Positions 44,023 through 52,882 of a DNA stretch of 64,000 bases are shown in pieces (position 1 is the first letter of the stretch; every line of letters begins with the position of its first letter). Source of the DNA: CAZNXJ01 sp964577115. GTDB taxonomy: Bacteria; Planctomycetota; Planctomycetia; Pirellulales; Pirellulaceae. The translations under genes and the position numbers were made by a program. The notes under the pieces were generated by a model. That model searched no databases and had not been told where the DNA came from. It saw nothing but the letters and a program-made list of their open reading frames with translations. The stretch is taken from NCBI GenBank assembly GCA_964577115.1, contig CAZNXJ010000018.1, positions 1-64,000 on the forward strand, given 5' to 3'.

Positions 44023-45531
44023 CTAGCGCTGCGTCATTTGCTGGACGATGCCCTGAAACCGGCCGAGCGGTTCCTGCCACTTCTGCGGTGATCGAGGGGT
44101 GTACTCGTCCAGCGTGAAACTACTTCCAATGGCGCCGCGCGCTTCGGCGATGTCGGCCACATCGCCTCGGCTGACAGCCTGCATCATGACGTTGCCGATC
44201 GCGGTCGCTTCGACGGGACCGGCGAGCACCCGCCGCTCGCAAGCGTCGGCGGTCATCTGGCAGAGCAGCCGATTTTGAACTCCGCCCCCAACGATATGAA
44301 TGACGTCGAGCCGATGCCCGACAAGCTGTTCAAGCCAGCCAAGCACCGTCCGGTAGCGCAGAGCCAGGCTGTCGAGCGCGCAGCGAATAACCTCGCCGAC
44401 CGAATCGGGCACCGGCTGCCCCGTCTCGCGGCATGCCGCGCGGATCTCCTCGGGCATGTCCTTGGGAGCCAGGAAACGAGGATGATCGGGATCGACCAGC
44501 GACCGGCCAAGCGGCACCGACTCGGCCTCTTGCACCAGCTTGTCCCACGTCCAATCCTGACCAGCCAGTTTCCAGATGCGACGGCATTCCTGCACCAGCC
44601 ATAGACCGGCAATGTTCTTCAAAAGGCGAATCGTACCGCCGACACCCGCCTCGTTCGTGAAGTTGTACGTGCGGCAGAGATCGTTGATGACGGGCCGAGC
44701 TACCTCGGCGCCCATCAGCGACCACGTCCCGCTGCTGAGGTAGCACCAGTCGGGCGAAGGTCCTGTACCGCGGGCCGGAACGGCCATCACCGCGCTGGCC
44801 GTGTCATGTGTTCCGGGCAAAATCACCTCGACGTTTTTCAGGTTCGTCTGCTCGGCCACGTCCCGGCGCAATGGGCCCAGCCGCGTGCCGGGCTGATGGA
44901 TTTCCCCAAATAGATGTGCGGGGAGATCAAAGCGTTCGATCAACTTTTGCGACCACGTGCGCGTCGCGGGATTGAACAGCTGTGTCGTCGAGACGTTCGT
45001 GTACTCGTTGCTCTTCTCGCCCGTGAGCATCCAGTGAAACAGATCGGGCATCATCAACATCGTGCGGCCGTATTCCAGCCACGGAGAACCGGCCGCGCGC
45101 ATCGCGGCGAGCTGAAAGAGCGTATTGAAGGGGAGGAACTGGAGGCCCGTCTCCGCGAAGATTTCTTCCCGCGACAGGATGGAAAACGCGCGTTCGGGAT
45201 ACTCCTCCGTCTGCCGATCTCGATAGCAGTAGGGATTGGCGAGCAGTTCGTCGTTCGCGGCGAGCAGGCCGAAGTCGACACCCCACGTATCGACGCCGAC
45301 GCTCACGATCGACTCGCCGTACCGTGCCGCCGCCGCTCGCAGCCCCTCATTAATTTCCCGCCACAGAGCCAGGACGTCCCACAGTAGCCGGCCGCCGACC
45401 GGAACGCCTCCGTTTTCGAATCGGTGACATTCTTCCAGCGTCAGTTGCCGGCCGTCGAACAGGCCAGCCACAACCCGGCCGCTCGACGCCCCCAAATCCA
45501 CCGCCAGATAAACCGCACGCGCCGTTGCCAT
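44023..45531 (-). CDS. rhaB: Rhamnulokinase (FGGY carbohydrate kinase)
   Basis: A 502-residue kinase phosphorylating L-rhamnulose. N-terminal phosphate-binding loop VYLAVDLGASSGRVVAG, the substrate segment SVGVDTWGVDFGLL, NVSTTQLFNPATRTW, and the C-terminal lobe with YLSSGTWSLMGAE and VIHIVGGGVQNRLLCQMTAD. These are characteristic of the rhamnulokinase subgroup. The ATG at 45531 has GAGGGGGAAG upstream; a start 24 bases earlier is less likely. The expected rhamnose isomerase and aldolase are not in the window, so the operon may be incomplete or handle rhamnose with the oxidoreductases that follow. Confidence 0.9.
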   Translation of the reverse strand: MATARAVYLAVDLGASSGRVVAGLFDGRQLTLEECHRFENGGVPVGGRLLWDVLALWREINEGLRAAAARYGESIVSVGVDTWGVDFGLLAANDELLANPYCYRDRQTEEYPERAFSILSREEIFAETGLQFLPFNTLFQLAAMRAAGSPWLEYGRTMLMMPDLFHWMLTGEKSNEYTNVSTTQLFNPATRTWSQKLIERFDLPAHLFGEIHQPGTRLGPLRRDVAEQTNLKNVEVILPGTHDTASAVMAVPARGTGPSPDWCYLSSGTWSLMGAEVARPVINDLCRTYNFTNEAGVGGTIRLLKNIAGLWLVQECRRIWKLAGQDWTWDKLVQEAESVPLGRSLVDPDHPRFLAPKDMPEEIRAACRETGQPVPDSVGEVIRCALDSLALRYRTVLGWLEQLVGHRLDVIHIVGGGVQNRLLCQMTADACERRVLAGPVEATAIGNVMMQAVSRGDVADIAEARGAIGSSFTLDEYTPRSPQKWQEPLGRFQGIVQQMTQR

Positions 45532-45852
45532 TGCCGTGCTTCCCCCTCCGCGCACTCTCTCGGAACTGGAAACTCCGCATCGTGTTCCGCATCGTGACGC
45601 ACGGGGATGCCAACGTCAAGCAGCAGCCAGAGGGCCCGGCAGGGCCGAAATACCACGCACCAGAGGGAGACAACCCCACCCCCACAGCCAGAACTCGCCA
45701 CCCGCCGCCCGTCCCTGCTCAAGCTGCACGGCCCTTACCGCCGATGTAAACAGTACGCGCGCAATAGTTGACTTTGATTAGAAACATAAGTAGGATTGTG
45801 CCATTCGAGCTCCCGGGCGAGGCGCATCCGCGCGGGGCTGGAGGTGGTAGCG
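45532..45852. other. Divergent intergenic region, rhaB and cysH
   Basis: 321 bp holding the divergent start regions of the rhamnulokinase operon and cysH. Apart from the cysH promoter I see no RNA gene or small coding sequence. Confidence 0.4.
45768..45796 (+). promoter_or_regulatory. Sigma-70-type promoter of cysH
   Basis: TTGACT (45768-45773), 17-base spacer, TAGGAT (45791-45796) in an unusually AT-rich patch. Transcription would start near 45803, about 50 bases upstream of the cysH ATG. Confidence 0.6.
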
Positions 45853-46731
45853 ATGGGCTTGGCGGTGAGACAACTGACGACGAGCACTGAACGAGAATCC
45901 GCAGGACCGACGATGAAGCCCGATCTGAATGTCGTTTCTCCGCCCTTCGTCGATGTCGTAAGCGGGGAAGGCGCATTGGCCGCGGACCCGCCGCTCGTGC
46001 CCACGGAAGAGTTTATCGCCGAATTGCGGCAGGAAAGCCAGCGGCTGGAAACGGCACAGCCCGAGGAAATTCTGGGGTGGGCAGCGGAACGCTTCGGTTC
46101 GCGGTTTACCATGGCGACCGCCTTTGGGCCGGAGGGCATGGTACTGATTCACATGCTGGCCGAAGTCGCTCCGCAGACGCCGATTTTCAACCTCGACACG
46201 GGCTACCAGTTTGCCGAAACTTTGGAGCTGCGCCAGCGGGTGCGCGAACGGTATGGCATTGAAGTCGAGCTGAAGCGCCCGGATACGACGGTCGAGGAGT
46301 ACGAAGCGCTGCACGGTGGGCCGCTTTATAAAACCAACCCGAACCAGTGCTGCTTCGACCGCAAGCTGCGCGTCTTGAAGAAGGCGGTGCGCGGGATGTA
46401 CTGCTGGTCGAGTGCCATCCGGCGTGATCAGAGCCCGGATCGAGCCAAGGCGCCGATCGTCGGCTGGGACCGCAAATTCCAGCTCGTAAAGGTCAGTCCG
46501 CTGGCCAACTGGACGAAGGCTCAGGTCTGGGATCTGATCGTCAAGCACAATATTCCGTACAATCCACTGCACGATCAGGGCTATGCGAGCATCGGCTGCC
46601 AGCCCTGCACGCGAGCGATCCTGTTTGGCGAGGACGAGCGTGCCGGGCGGTGGAGCGGATTTGCGAAAACCGAGTGCGGGCTGCACAGTCTGGACGACGA
46701 TGCCAGCTCGTCCGGCGCGTCCGCCTCTTGA
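45853..46731 (+). CDS. cysH: Phosphoadenylyl/adenylyl-sulfate reductase
   Basis: A 292-residue enzyme reducing APS or PAPS to sulfite. It has the four cysteines that bind a [4Fe-4S] cluster in the APS-reductase type: C166, C167 (NQCCFDRK) and C249, C252 (CQPCTR), and the catalytic Cys in KTECGLH near the C-terminus. The substrate-binding ATAFGPEGMVLIHML and SSAIRRDQSPDRA blocks are conserved. The ATG at 45853 has a near-perfect GGAGGTG; one at 45913 is an alternative. The cluster motif suggests APS as substrate, although a fused APS kinase is encoded nearby. Confidence 0.92.
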   Translation: MGLAVRQLTTSTERESAGPTMKPDLNVVSPPFVDVVSGEGALAADPPLVPTEEFIAELRQESQRLETAQPEEILGWAAERFGSRFTMATAFGPEGMVLIHMLAEVAPQTPIFNLDTGYQFAETLELRQRVRERYGIEVELKRPDTTVEEYEALHGGPLYKTNPNQCCFDRKLRVLKKAVRGMYCWSSAIRRDQSPDRAKAPIVGWDRKFQLVKVSPLANWTKAQVWDLIVKHNIPYNPLHDQGYASIGCQPCTRAILFGEDERAGRWSGFAKTECGLHSLDDDASSSGASAS

Positions 46732-46835
46732 GCGGCATCCGCGCGCATCCTTGCGAACGGCCACCATCGTTTGCTCGCGAGCCGACGTGCTTCGTGAGCT
46801 TGTACACTCGCGACTTAGATGGGCGACCTTCGAGC

Positions 46836-47264
46836 GTGAACATTTCGGCGAAAACGGAATACGCCTGCATTGCCGTTATGGAACTGGCGGCGCACTACGC
46901 GTCGAACGACCCTGTGCGGATCCGGAGCATTGCCGAGACGCACGGCATCCCGTCGCGTTTCCTGGTGCAGATCCTTCTGCAGCTGAAGAACGCGGGCATC
47001 GTTGCCAGTACGCGTGGGGCATCGGGCGGCTATCAATTGGCTCGCGACCCGCGAGAGATCTCGCTGGGCGAAGTCATGCGCGTCATGGAGGGCCGCGTCG
47101 AGGACCTACAGTCCAACGCGAGCATCGCAACACCGATCTCCGAAACGCTGCTCGACGTCTGGCGAGAGGTTGCGCGGACCGAGCACGAGTTGCTCGACGC
47201 CGTCACGTTCGCCGAGCTGCTCGAGCGCGCCCGTGGTCCGGAAAAGAACATGTATTACATCTAA
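46836..47264 (+). CDS. Rrf2-family transcriptional regulator, cluster-less (CymR-like)
   Basis: A 142-residue winged-helix regulator of the Rrf2 family. The start is the GTG at 46836, giving the family N-terminus NISAKTEYACIAVMELAAHYA. The helix-turn-helix is RIRSIAETHGIPSRFLVQILLQLKNAGIVASTRGASGGYQLARDP. The three cysteines that bind Fe-S in IscR are absent; only one Cys remains (residue 11). That matches the CymR subgroup, which in Bacillus controls cysteine synthesis. Its place between cysH and cysD supports a similar role here, but the signal and binding site are unknown. Confidence 0.82.
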   Translation: MNISAKTEYACIAVMELAAHYASNDPVRIRSIAETHGIPSRFLVQILLQLKNAGIVASTRGASGGYQLARDPREISLGEVMRVMEGRVEDLQSNASIATPISETLLDVWREVARTEHELLDAVTFAELLERARGPEKNMYYI

Positions 47265-47314
47265 TACCCAGTGGATCAGGCCCGTGGCATGAAAGCAACG
47301 CGGCGCCGATTCGT

Positions 47315-47332
47315 GGTTTGCCGCAGCAAACC
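47315..47332. promoter_or_regulatory. Perfect inverted repeat before cysD
   Basis: GGTTTGC (47315-47321) / GCAAACC (47326-47332) with loop CGCA, in the 236-bp gap between the Rrf2 gene and cysD. No T-run follows, so it is more likely an operator or mRNA hairpin than a terminator. Confidence 0.3.
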
Positions 47333-47500
47333 GTCGGCCGGCCTCAAGCGAACGGCGAACTTCCTAAGCCTCTCCCACCCGCGCGAAAGCCGGTTTCGGC
47401 CGCCTCGGCAGTGGGCCGCAGCGCCCAACGACGGCCAGCCACCGACTCGAATCACAAACGATCACCACCCGCATTTCCGCTCCCGTTACTAGCGACCGCG

Positions 47501-48409
47501 ATGACCACTTACAGTCTCACGCATCTCAAGCAGCTTGAAGCCGAAAGCATCCACATCATCCGTGAGGTGGCTGCCGAGTTCAAAAATCCGGTCATGCTGT
47601 ATTCGATCGGCAAGGATTCGTCGGTCATGGTCCAGCTGGCCCTGAAGGCTTTTTATCCGGCCAAGCCGCCGTTTCCCCTGATGCATGTCGATACAACGTG
47701 GAAGTTCCGCGACATGATCGAGTTCCGCGAGAACTACGCGCGCAAAGAGCTGGGGCTGGAGGTCCTCGTCTATATCAACGAAGAAGGCCGCCGGCTCGGG
47801 ATCGACCCGTTCGAGAACAGTGGCAAACACACGACGTTGATGAAGACCGAAGCGCTCAAGCAGGCGCTGAACAAATACGGCTTCGACGCGGCGTTCGGGG
47901 GTGCTCGGCGCGACGAAGAAAAATCTCGCGCCAAGGAACGCGTCTATTCCTTCCGCGACCGGAACCATCGTTGGGATCCGAAGAATCAGCGGCCGGAGCT
48001 GTGGAACCTATACAACTGCCGGGTGAACAAAGGCGAGAGCATTCGCGTTTTCCCGCTAAGCAACTGGACTGAGCTTGATATCTGGCAATACATCCATCTC
48101 GAAAAGATTCCGATCGTGCCACTGTACTACGCGGCGGAGCGGCCAACGGTGGTGCGCGACGGTGTCCGCATCCTGGTGGACGACGATCGTTTGAAACTGC
48201 GTCCCGGCGAGAAGCCGGAGATAAAGCGTGTCCGCTTTCGCACGCTCGGTTGCTACCCGCTGACGGGCGCCATCGAATCCAACGCCACGACGCTGCCCGA
48301 AATCATTCAAGAAATGCTGCTGGCGAAAACCTCGGAACGCCAGGGCCGAGTGATCGACAACGACGAAGAAGGCAGCATGGAAGACAAGAAGAAAGAGGGC
48401 TACTTCTAA
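47501..48409 (+). CDS. cysD: Sulfate adenylyltransferase subunit 2
   Basis: A 302-residue ATP-pyrophosphatase subunit of ATP sulfurylase, which activates sulfate to APS together with CysN. The PP-loop is NPVMLYSIGKDSSVMVQLALKAF; later blocks LMHVDTTWKFRDMIEFRE, DAAFGGARRDEEKSRAKER and FPLSNWTELDIWQYI are standard, as is the C-terminal TSERQGRVIDNDEEGSMEDKK-type tail. The ATG at 47501 gives the full conserved N-terminus (MTTYSLTHLKQLEAESIHI); the same frame is open far upstream but unrelated. The cysNC gene begins 129 bp downstream. Confidence 0.95.
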   Translation: MTTYSLTHLKQLEAESIHIIREVAAEFKNPVMLYSIGKDSSVMVQLALKAFYPAKPPFPLMHVDTTWKFRDMIEFRENYARKELGLEVLVYINEEGRRLGIDPFENSGKHTTLMKTEALKQALNKYGFDAAFGGARRDEEKSRAKERVYSFRDRNHRWDPKNQRPELWNLYNCRVNKGESIRVFPLSNWTELDIWQYIHLEKIPIVPLYYAAERPTVVRDGVRILVDDDRLKLRPGEKPEIKRVRFRTLGCYPLTGAIESNATTLPEIIQEMLLAKTSERQGRVIDNDEEGSMEDKKKEGYF

Positions 48410-48538
48410 GCCGCGAGCCGGCAGAGATGCACGGACCGCCGCCCGATCGCAGGACATTCCGCGGCATCCATCGGTCTATCGCTGTTGTCCTGACGTTTCA
48501 TTCCGCATTATTCCCGCCGTATTTCGCGAATCCGATCC

Positions 48539-50476
48539 ATGTCGCACCAATCCGAGCTGATTGCAACCAACATCGACGAATATCTGGCACAGCACGAACG
48601 CAAGGAGCTGCTGCGTTTCATCACGTGCGGTAGCGTGGATGACGGTAAGAGCACGCTGATCGGCCGCCTACTCTACGACGCCAAGATGATCTACGAGGAT
48701 CAGCTCGCGAAGCTCGAGCAAGATTCCATCAAGCACGGCACGACCGGCGGGCGTTTCGATCCGGCGCTGATTACCGACGGGTTGCGCGAGGAGCGTGAGC
48801 AGGGCATCACGATCGACGTAGCCTACCGGTACTTCTCGACGGCGCGCCGCAAGTTCATCATCGCGGACACGCCGGGGCACGAGCAGTACACGCGCAACAT
48901 GGCAACCGGAGCTTCCACGGCCGACCTGGCCATCATCCTCATTGATGCCCGGCACGGTGTGCTCACCCAGACGCGGCGCCACTCGTTCATCGTCTCGTTG
49001 CTCGGCATCAAGCACGTGGTAGTCGCCGTCAACAAAATGGACCTACTCGACTACCGCCAGGACGTCTTCGACAAAATCCGCCAGGACTATACCGATTTCG
49101 TCACGCGGCTCGACATTCCCGACCTGCACTTCATTCCGATCTCGGCCCTGCACGGCGACAATGTGGTCGATCCGAGCCAGAATATGCCGTGGTACAACGG
49201 GCCGACGCTGATGGGCTTTCTCGAGTCGGTTTATATCGGTTCGGACCGGAACCTCGAGGACTTCCGGCTTCCCGTCCAGTACGTCAGCCGCCCGAACCTT
49301 GATTTCCGCGGATTCTGCGGCACGATCGCTTCGGGCATTGTGCGCGTCGGCGATCCGATCCTGGCGTTGCCCTCGCGCAAGACGAGCCGCGTTAAGCGGA
49401 TCGTTACATTCGACGGCGACCTGGAGGAAGCGTTCGCTCCGCAGTCCATCACGCTAACGCTGGAAGACGAAATCGACATCAGTCGCGGCGATATGCTCGT
49501 GCGCCCCGGCAACGTCCCGCGGCTTACCGACAAGCTCGAAGCCATTGTCATCTGGATGAACGAGCAGGCGATGGTGCCTGGCAAGCAGTACCTGTTCAAG
49601 CAGACGACCAAGATGGTCAGCGGCACCATCAGTTCGCTGCGCTACCAGATCGACGTCAATACGCTCCATCGCAAGGACAGCCCGACGCTCAAGCTGAACG
49701 AAATCGGGCGCTGCCAGATCAGCGTCAACCAGCCGGTGGCCTTCGACGGGTATCGGCGGAACCGAGCGACGGGAGCGTTCATCGTGATCGACCGGCTAAC
49801 GAACGCCACGGTCGGCGCGGGCATGATCCTCGACCGTACGACGGACGAGGAAGGACGCCCAAAGTGGGATGAAGAGCCGCGTACCGAGTCGAGCCCTGAG
49901 CATTACAGCCATGTCACCGAGGAGGAGCGGAAAGCGCGCTACGGCCAGATTCCTGTCACTATCCTGCTGACCGGAATGACGGGAACGGGGAAGTCGACCA
50001 TCGCCTATGCGCTCGAACGGCGTTTGTTCGACGAGGGCCGCGCGTGCACCGTGCTAGATGGCGAGCATTTACGGCGAGGCATCAGCAAGGACCTTGGCTT
50101 CACCGCCGATGATCGTTCGGAAAACTTGCGGCGCGGTGCCGAAATTGCTCGGATGATAAACGAGGCCGGCCTCATCTGCATCGCCGCGTTCGTCGCGCCC
50201 AGCGAGGACGTGCGCGAGCGGGCTCGGCAAGTTGTCGGCTCGGACCGTTTCCTCGTGGTCCATTTGAAGGCCGCGGAAGCCGTTCGCCGCGCACGCGACT
50301 CGGCGGGACACTACAAGCAGGCCGATGAAGGCGAGATTGCCAATTTCCCCGGCGTTACGGCTCCGTACGAAGAACCGGCGTCACCGGATCTCGTGCTGAA
50401 CACCGATGAGGTGACGGTCCCAGAATGTGTTGAGGAGATTTTCCAGTTACTGAACAGCCGCAACATCCTTCTTTAG
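48539..50476 (+). CDS. cysNC: Fused sulfate adenylyltransferase subunit 1 / APS kinase
   Basis: A 645-residue fusion. Residues about 24-450 are a translation-factor-like GTPase (G1 GSVDDGKSTLIG at 31-42, G3 DTPGHEQYT, G4 NKMD) that drives ATP sulfurylase with CysD. Residues about 473-640 are APS kinase, with the P-loop GMTGTGKST (480-488) and RRGISKDLGFTADDRSENLRR. The fusion makes PAPS from sulfate. It is downstream of cysD and upstream of rsmG, 32 bp away. Confidence 0.95.
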   Translation: MSHQSELIATNIDEYLAQHERKELLRFITCGSVDDGKSTLIGRLLYDAKMIYEDQLAKLEQDSIKHGTTGGRFDPALITDGLREEREQGITIDVAYRYFSTARRKFIIADTPGHEQYTRNMATGASTADLAIILIDARHGVLTQTRRHSFIVSLLGIKHVVVAVNKMDLLDYRQDVFDKIRQDYTDFVTRLDIPDLHFIPISALHGDNVVDPSQNMPWYNGPTLMGFLESVYIGSDRNLEDFRLPVQYVSRPNLDFRGFCGTIASGIVRVGDPILALPSRKTSRVKRIVTFDGDLEEAFAPQSITLTLEDEIDISRGDMLVRPGNVPRLTDKLEAIVIWMNEQAMVPGKQYLFKQTTKMVSGTISSLRYQIDVNTLHRKDSPTLKLNEIGRCQISVNQPVAFDGYRRNRATGAFIVIDRLTNATVGAGMILDRTTDEEGRPKWDEEPRTESSPEHYSHVTEEERKARYGQIPVTILLTGMTGTGKSTIAYALERRLFDEGRACTVLDGEHLRRGISKDLGFTADDRSENLRRGAEIARMINEAGLICIAAFVAPSEDVRERARQVVGSDRFLVVHLKAAEAVRRARDSAGHYKQADEGEIANFPGVTAPYEEPASPDLVLNTDEVTVPECVEEIFQLLNSRNILL

Positions 50477-50508
50477 ACGCGGCCAAGTCCGCCTTCCCCA
50501 CAGAATCC

Positions 50509-51153
50509 ATGAGCTCGCTTGAACAAACGCTCGCCGCATACAACGTCGAATTGCCGGCGGACGTGATCTCGCAGGTCGATCGCTACTGCCAGCTGCTGTG
50601 GGGCTGGAACGAGAAGCTTAATCTCACTCGGCATACCGACTACGAGACGTTCGTGACGCGCGATCTGTGGGATACGCGCGAACTGGCGGCGCTTATGACT
50701 CCCGGAATGCGCGTGATCGATTGGGGTTCGGGAGGAGGCGTGCCGGGACTGCTGCTGGCGCTCCTGCGACCGGACATTCACGTCGAGCTAACCGAGTCGA
50801 TCGGCAAGAAGGCAACCGCGCTGCGCGACATGGTTGAGCAGCTCGGCGTCAACGTCAAGATTCACCCGGTGCGACTCGAACAGGTGCTCGAGCGAACACG
50901 CGCTCCGTACCACGCCATCACCGCGCGCGCCGTGGGGCCGCTCAAGAAGATGCTCGCCCCGCTCAAGCCATACTGGCCGAAAGCGCACGCGTTGTACGCG
51001 ATCAAAGGGCCGAAGTGGGTCGAAGAGCGGGGTGAAGCGCGCCACGTCGGTTTGATGAAAGGGCTCGAGCTGCGCCGGGCCGCCACGTACACCAACCCAG
51101 GCGCCGGGTGGGAAAGTGTCATTCTGAAGATCTGGCCCGAGAACTCGGAATGA
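50509..51153 (+). CDS. rsmG: 16S rRNA (guanine-N7)-methyltransferase RsmG
   Basis: A 214-residue enzyme of the GidB family, which methylates G527 of 16S rRNA. SAM motif VIDWGSGGGVPGLLLALLRPD, followed by LTESIGKKATALRDMVEQLGV and HAITARAVGPLKKML. The N-terminal helical segment YCQLLWGWNEKLNLTRHTDYETFVTRDLWDTREL is typical. It immediately follows cysNC, perhaps by read-through, with no clear functional link to sulfur metabolism. Confidence 0.92.
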   Translation: MSSLEQTLAAYNVELPADVISQVDRYCQLLWGWNEKLNLTRHTDYETFVTRDLWDTRELAALMTPGMRVIDWGSGGGVPGLLLALLRPDIHVELTESIGKKATALRDMVEQLGVNVKIHPVRLEQVLERTRAPYHAITARAVGPLKKMLAPLKPYWPKAHALYAIKGPKWVEERGEARHVGLMKGLELRRAATYTNPGAGWESVILKIWPENSE

Positions 51154-51201
51154 CCGTCGCGACCGAATCCACTCGGCGCTCATCCTAGCGGAACATGGCT
51201 C

Positions 51202-52536
51202 ATGAACAGCGGCGCCCGCAACGGCCAGGATCGAAAGCAGCTTGCGATCTCTCGGCGGTGCGTTCTTCAGGCGTCGCTGGCGACGGCCGTGACGCGCATG
51301 TTTCGCGTGCCGCACGTATTTGCGGCCGAGTCGCGCTCGCCGCTGCGCATCGCCGCCATCGGCGTCGGCAACCGCGGCTTCGATAATCTGCTCGCCGTTG
51401 CCACGGAAAACATCGTCGCGCTCTGCGACGTCGATACCCGATACCTCAAGCAGGCCAGTGACCGGTTTCCTGACGCGGAAGTATTTTGCGATTATCGCGA
51501 GCTGTTCCAGCGGGCCGAGCTCGACGCGGTCGTCATCAGTACGCCGGACCATTCACACGCCCTGCCGATTCGTCTTGCGCTCGAGCGGAACCTGCACGTG
51601 TATTGTGAAAAGCCACTCGTTCACAACTTACGCGAACTCGCACTGATCGAGCAGCTCACGCAACAAACGACGGCCGCAACGCAAATGGGCAACCATCACC
51701 ATGCGAGCGGCGGGTATCAGCAGGCAGTGCGTTGGCTGCGCGAAGGGCGCTTGGGGCGGGTAAGCAGCGTTCACTGCTGGACCAACCGGCCGCTCTGGCC
51801 GCAAGGCAGGGAAACACCCAAGGACCAACCGCCGGTGCCGGACTACTTGGAATGGGATTTATGGCTTGGTCCAGCTGCGGACCGCCCCTACCATCCCGCC
51901 TATCATCCGCTCACGTGGCGCGGTTGGTGGGATTTCGGTACAGGAGCCATCGGTGACATGCTGCCGCATTTGCTCGATCCGGTCTTCGCCGGGCTCGAGT
52001 TGGGTTTGCCACAAACGATCGAAGCCGAAACCAGCGGCGTTCGGCCGCACAGTGCTCCCGAATGGAGCCGTGTGCGCTTTACTTTTCCAACGGCCAAGGA
52101 TGCGGCACCACTTATCGTGCACTGGTATGACGGCGGGCAGCAGCCGGAAGCCGAACTAGCAGGGGCTCGGCGGCTGCCGGCGAACGGCTGTCTGGTAATT
52201 GGCGAGCAAGCTCGATTGTTTATTCCGGAACGAGGCGGTCGGCCGCTGCTGCTCGCCCCGGACGGGAAACGGATCGAAACCCAACGGCCACGCGACGTGC
52301 CGGACGCCCATACCGCCCACCACCGGGAATGGCTCGAAGCAGCTCGCGGCGGCGAACCGACGCGCAGCCCCTTCTCCTACGGCGCACAACTCACGTCCCT
52401 CGCACTGCTCGGCAATCTCGCCATCCGCTCCGGCCGCACCATCGACTGGGACGCTTCTCGCCACGCGCCGCGCAGCTGCCCGGAAGCCGAACCGTACCTT
52501 GGCCGTTCCTACCGAGACGGCTGGCAGCTTGACTAA
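51202..52536 (+). CDS. Tat-exported Gfo/Idh/MocA-family oxidoreductase
   Basis: A 444-residue oxidoreductase with a twin-arginine-type leader (AISRRCVLQASLATAVTRMF, about residues 15-34) then the NAD(P)-binding domain LRIAAIGVGNRGFDNLLAVA, EKP motif (HVYCEKPLVHNLREL), the GNHHHASGGYQQAVRWLREGRLG element and the planctomycete-type HPLTWRGWWDFGTGAIGDMLPHL. Exported members of this family are abundant in planctomycetes; the substrate is unknown, and a folded cofactor-bound export is implied by the Tat signal. Confidence 0.87.
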   Translation: MNSGARNGQDRKQLAISRRCVLQASLATAVTRMFRVPHVFAAESRSPLRIAAIGVGNRGFDNLLAVATENIVALCDVDTRYLKQASDRFPDAEVFCDYRELFQRAELDAVVISTPDHSHALPIRLALERNLHVYCEKPLVHNLRELALIEQLTQQTTAATQMGNHHHASGGYQQAVRWLREGRLGRVSSVHCWTNRPLWPQGRETPKDQPPVPDYLEWDLWLGPAADRPYHPAYHPLTWRGWWDFGTGAIGDMLPHLLDPVFAGLELGLPQTIEAETSGVRPHSAPEWSRVRFTFPTAKDAAPLIVHWYDGGQQPEAELAGARRLPANGCLVIGEQARLFIPERGGRPLLLAPDGKRIETQRPRDVPDAHTAHHREWLEAARGGEPTRSPFSYGAQLTSLALLGNLAIRSGRTIDWDASRHAPRSCPEAEPYLGRSYRDGWQLD

Positions 52537-52882
52537 CAGCGCCGCGTCCAGGGCATCGAACCCACTAAACGCGGTGGCGTTTCGCCATTCCCCCTTCGGC
52601 ATTTTGGCTTTAGCGAAGACTTTCAGGCGTCGTGCAAGAACGGGAGGCCAAGCGTGTAATGGCGCAGGCGCTTCAGGACATCCACCCAACACGGACGATT
52701 CGTCCTACATTTCAGCTGGGAATCTGGCCACTACGATTCCAGTGAGCGGGCGACGCTACGTATGGGTAGTGCGGGATGCCGCTACTCTGGCCATGAGTAA
52801 CGTTTCCAAGGCGAGTGGAACTGATCATCCGAGGCGCTGCAAATCATGTGGCCGAAGCGGGCCCGCAGACAGCCCGTTATTT
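52537..52882. other. Intergenic stretch between convergent genes
   Basis: 346 bp between the 3' ends of the oxidoreductase and kinase genes. No RNA gene, strong terminator or convincing small coding sequence is seen. Confidence 0.4.

Noticed and set aside
47271..47492. Small frame between the Rrf2 gene and cysD
   Set aside because: No ribosome-binding site, basic low-complexity product, no recognisable fold.
46583..47500. In-frame extension of cysD upstream to 46583
   Set aside because: It overlaps cysH and the Rrf2 gene on the same strand in another frame, and CysD starts normally at 47501.
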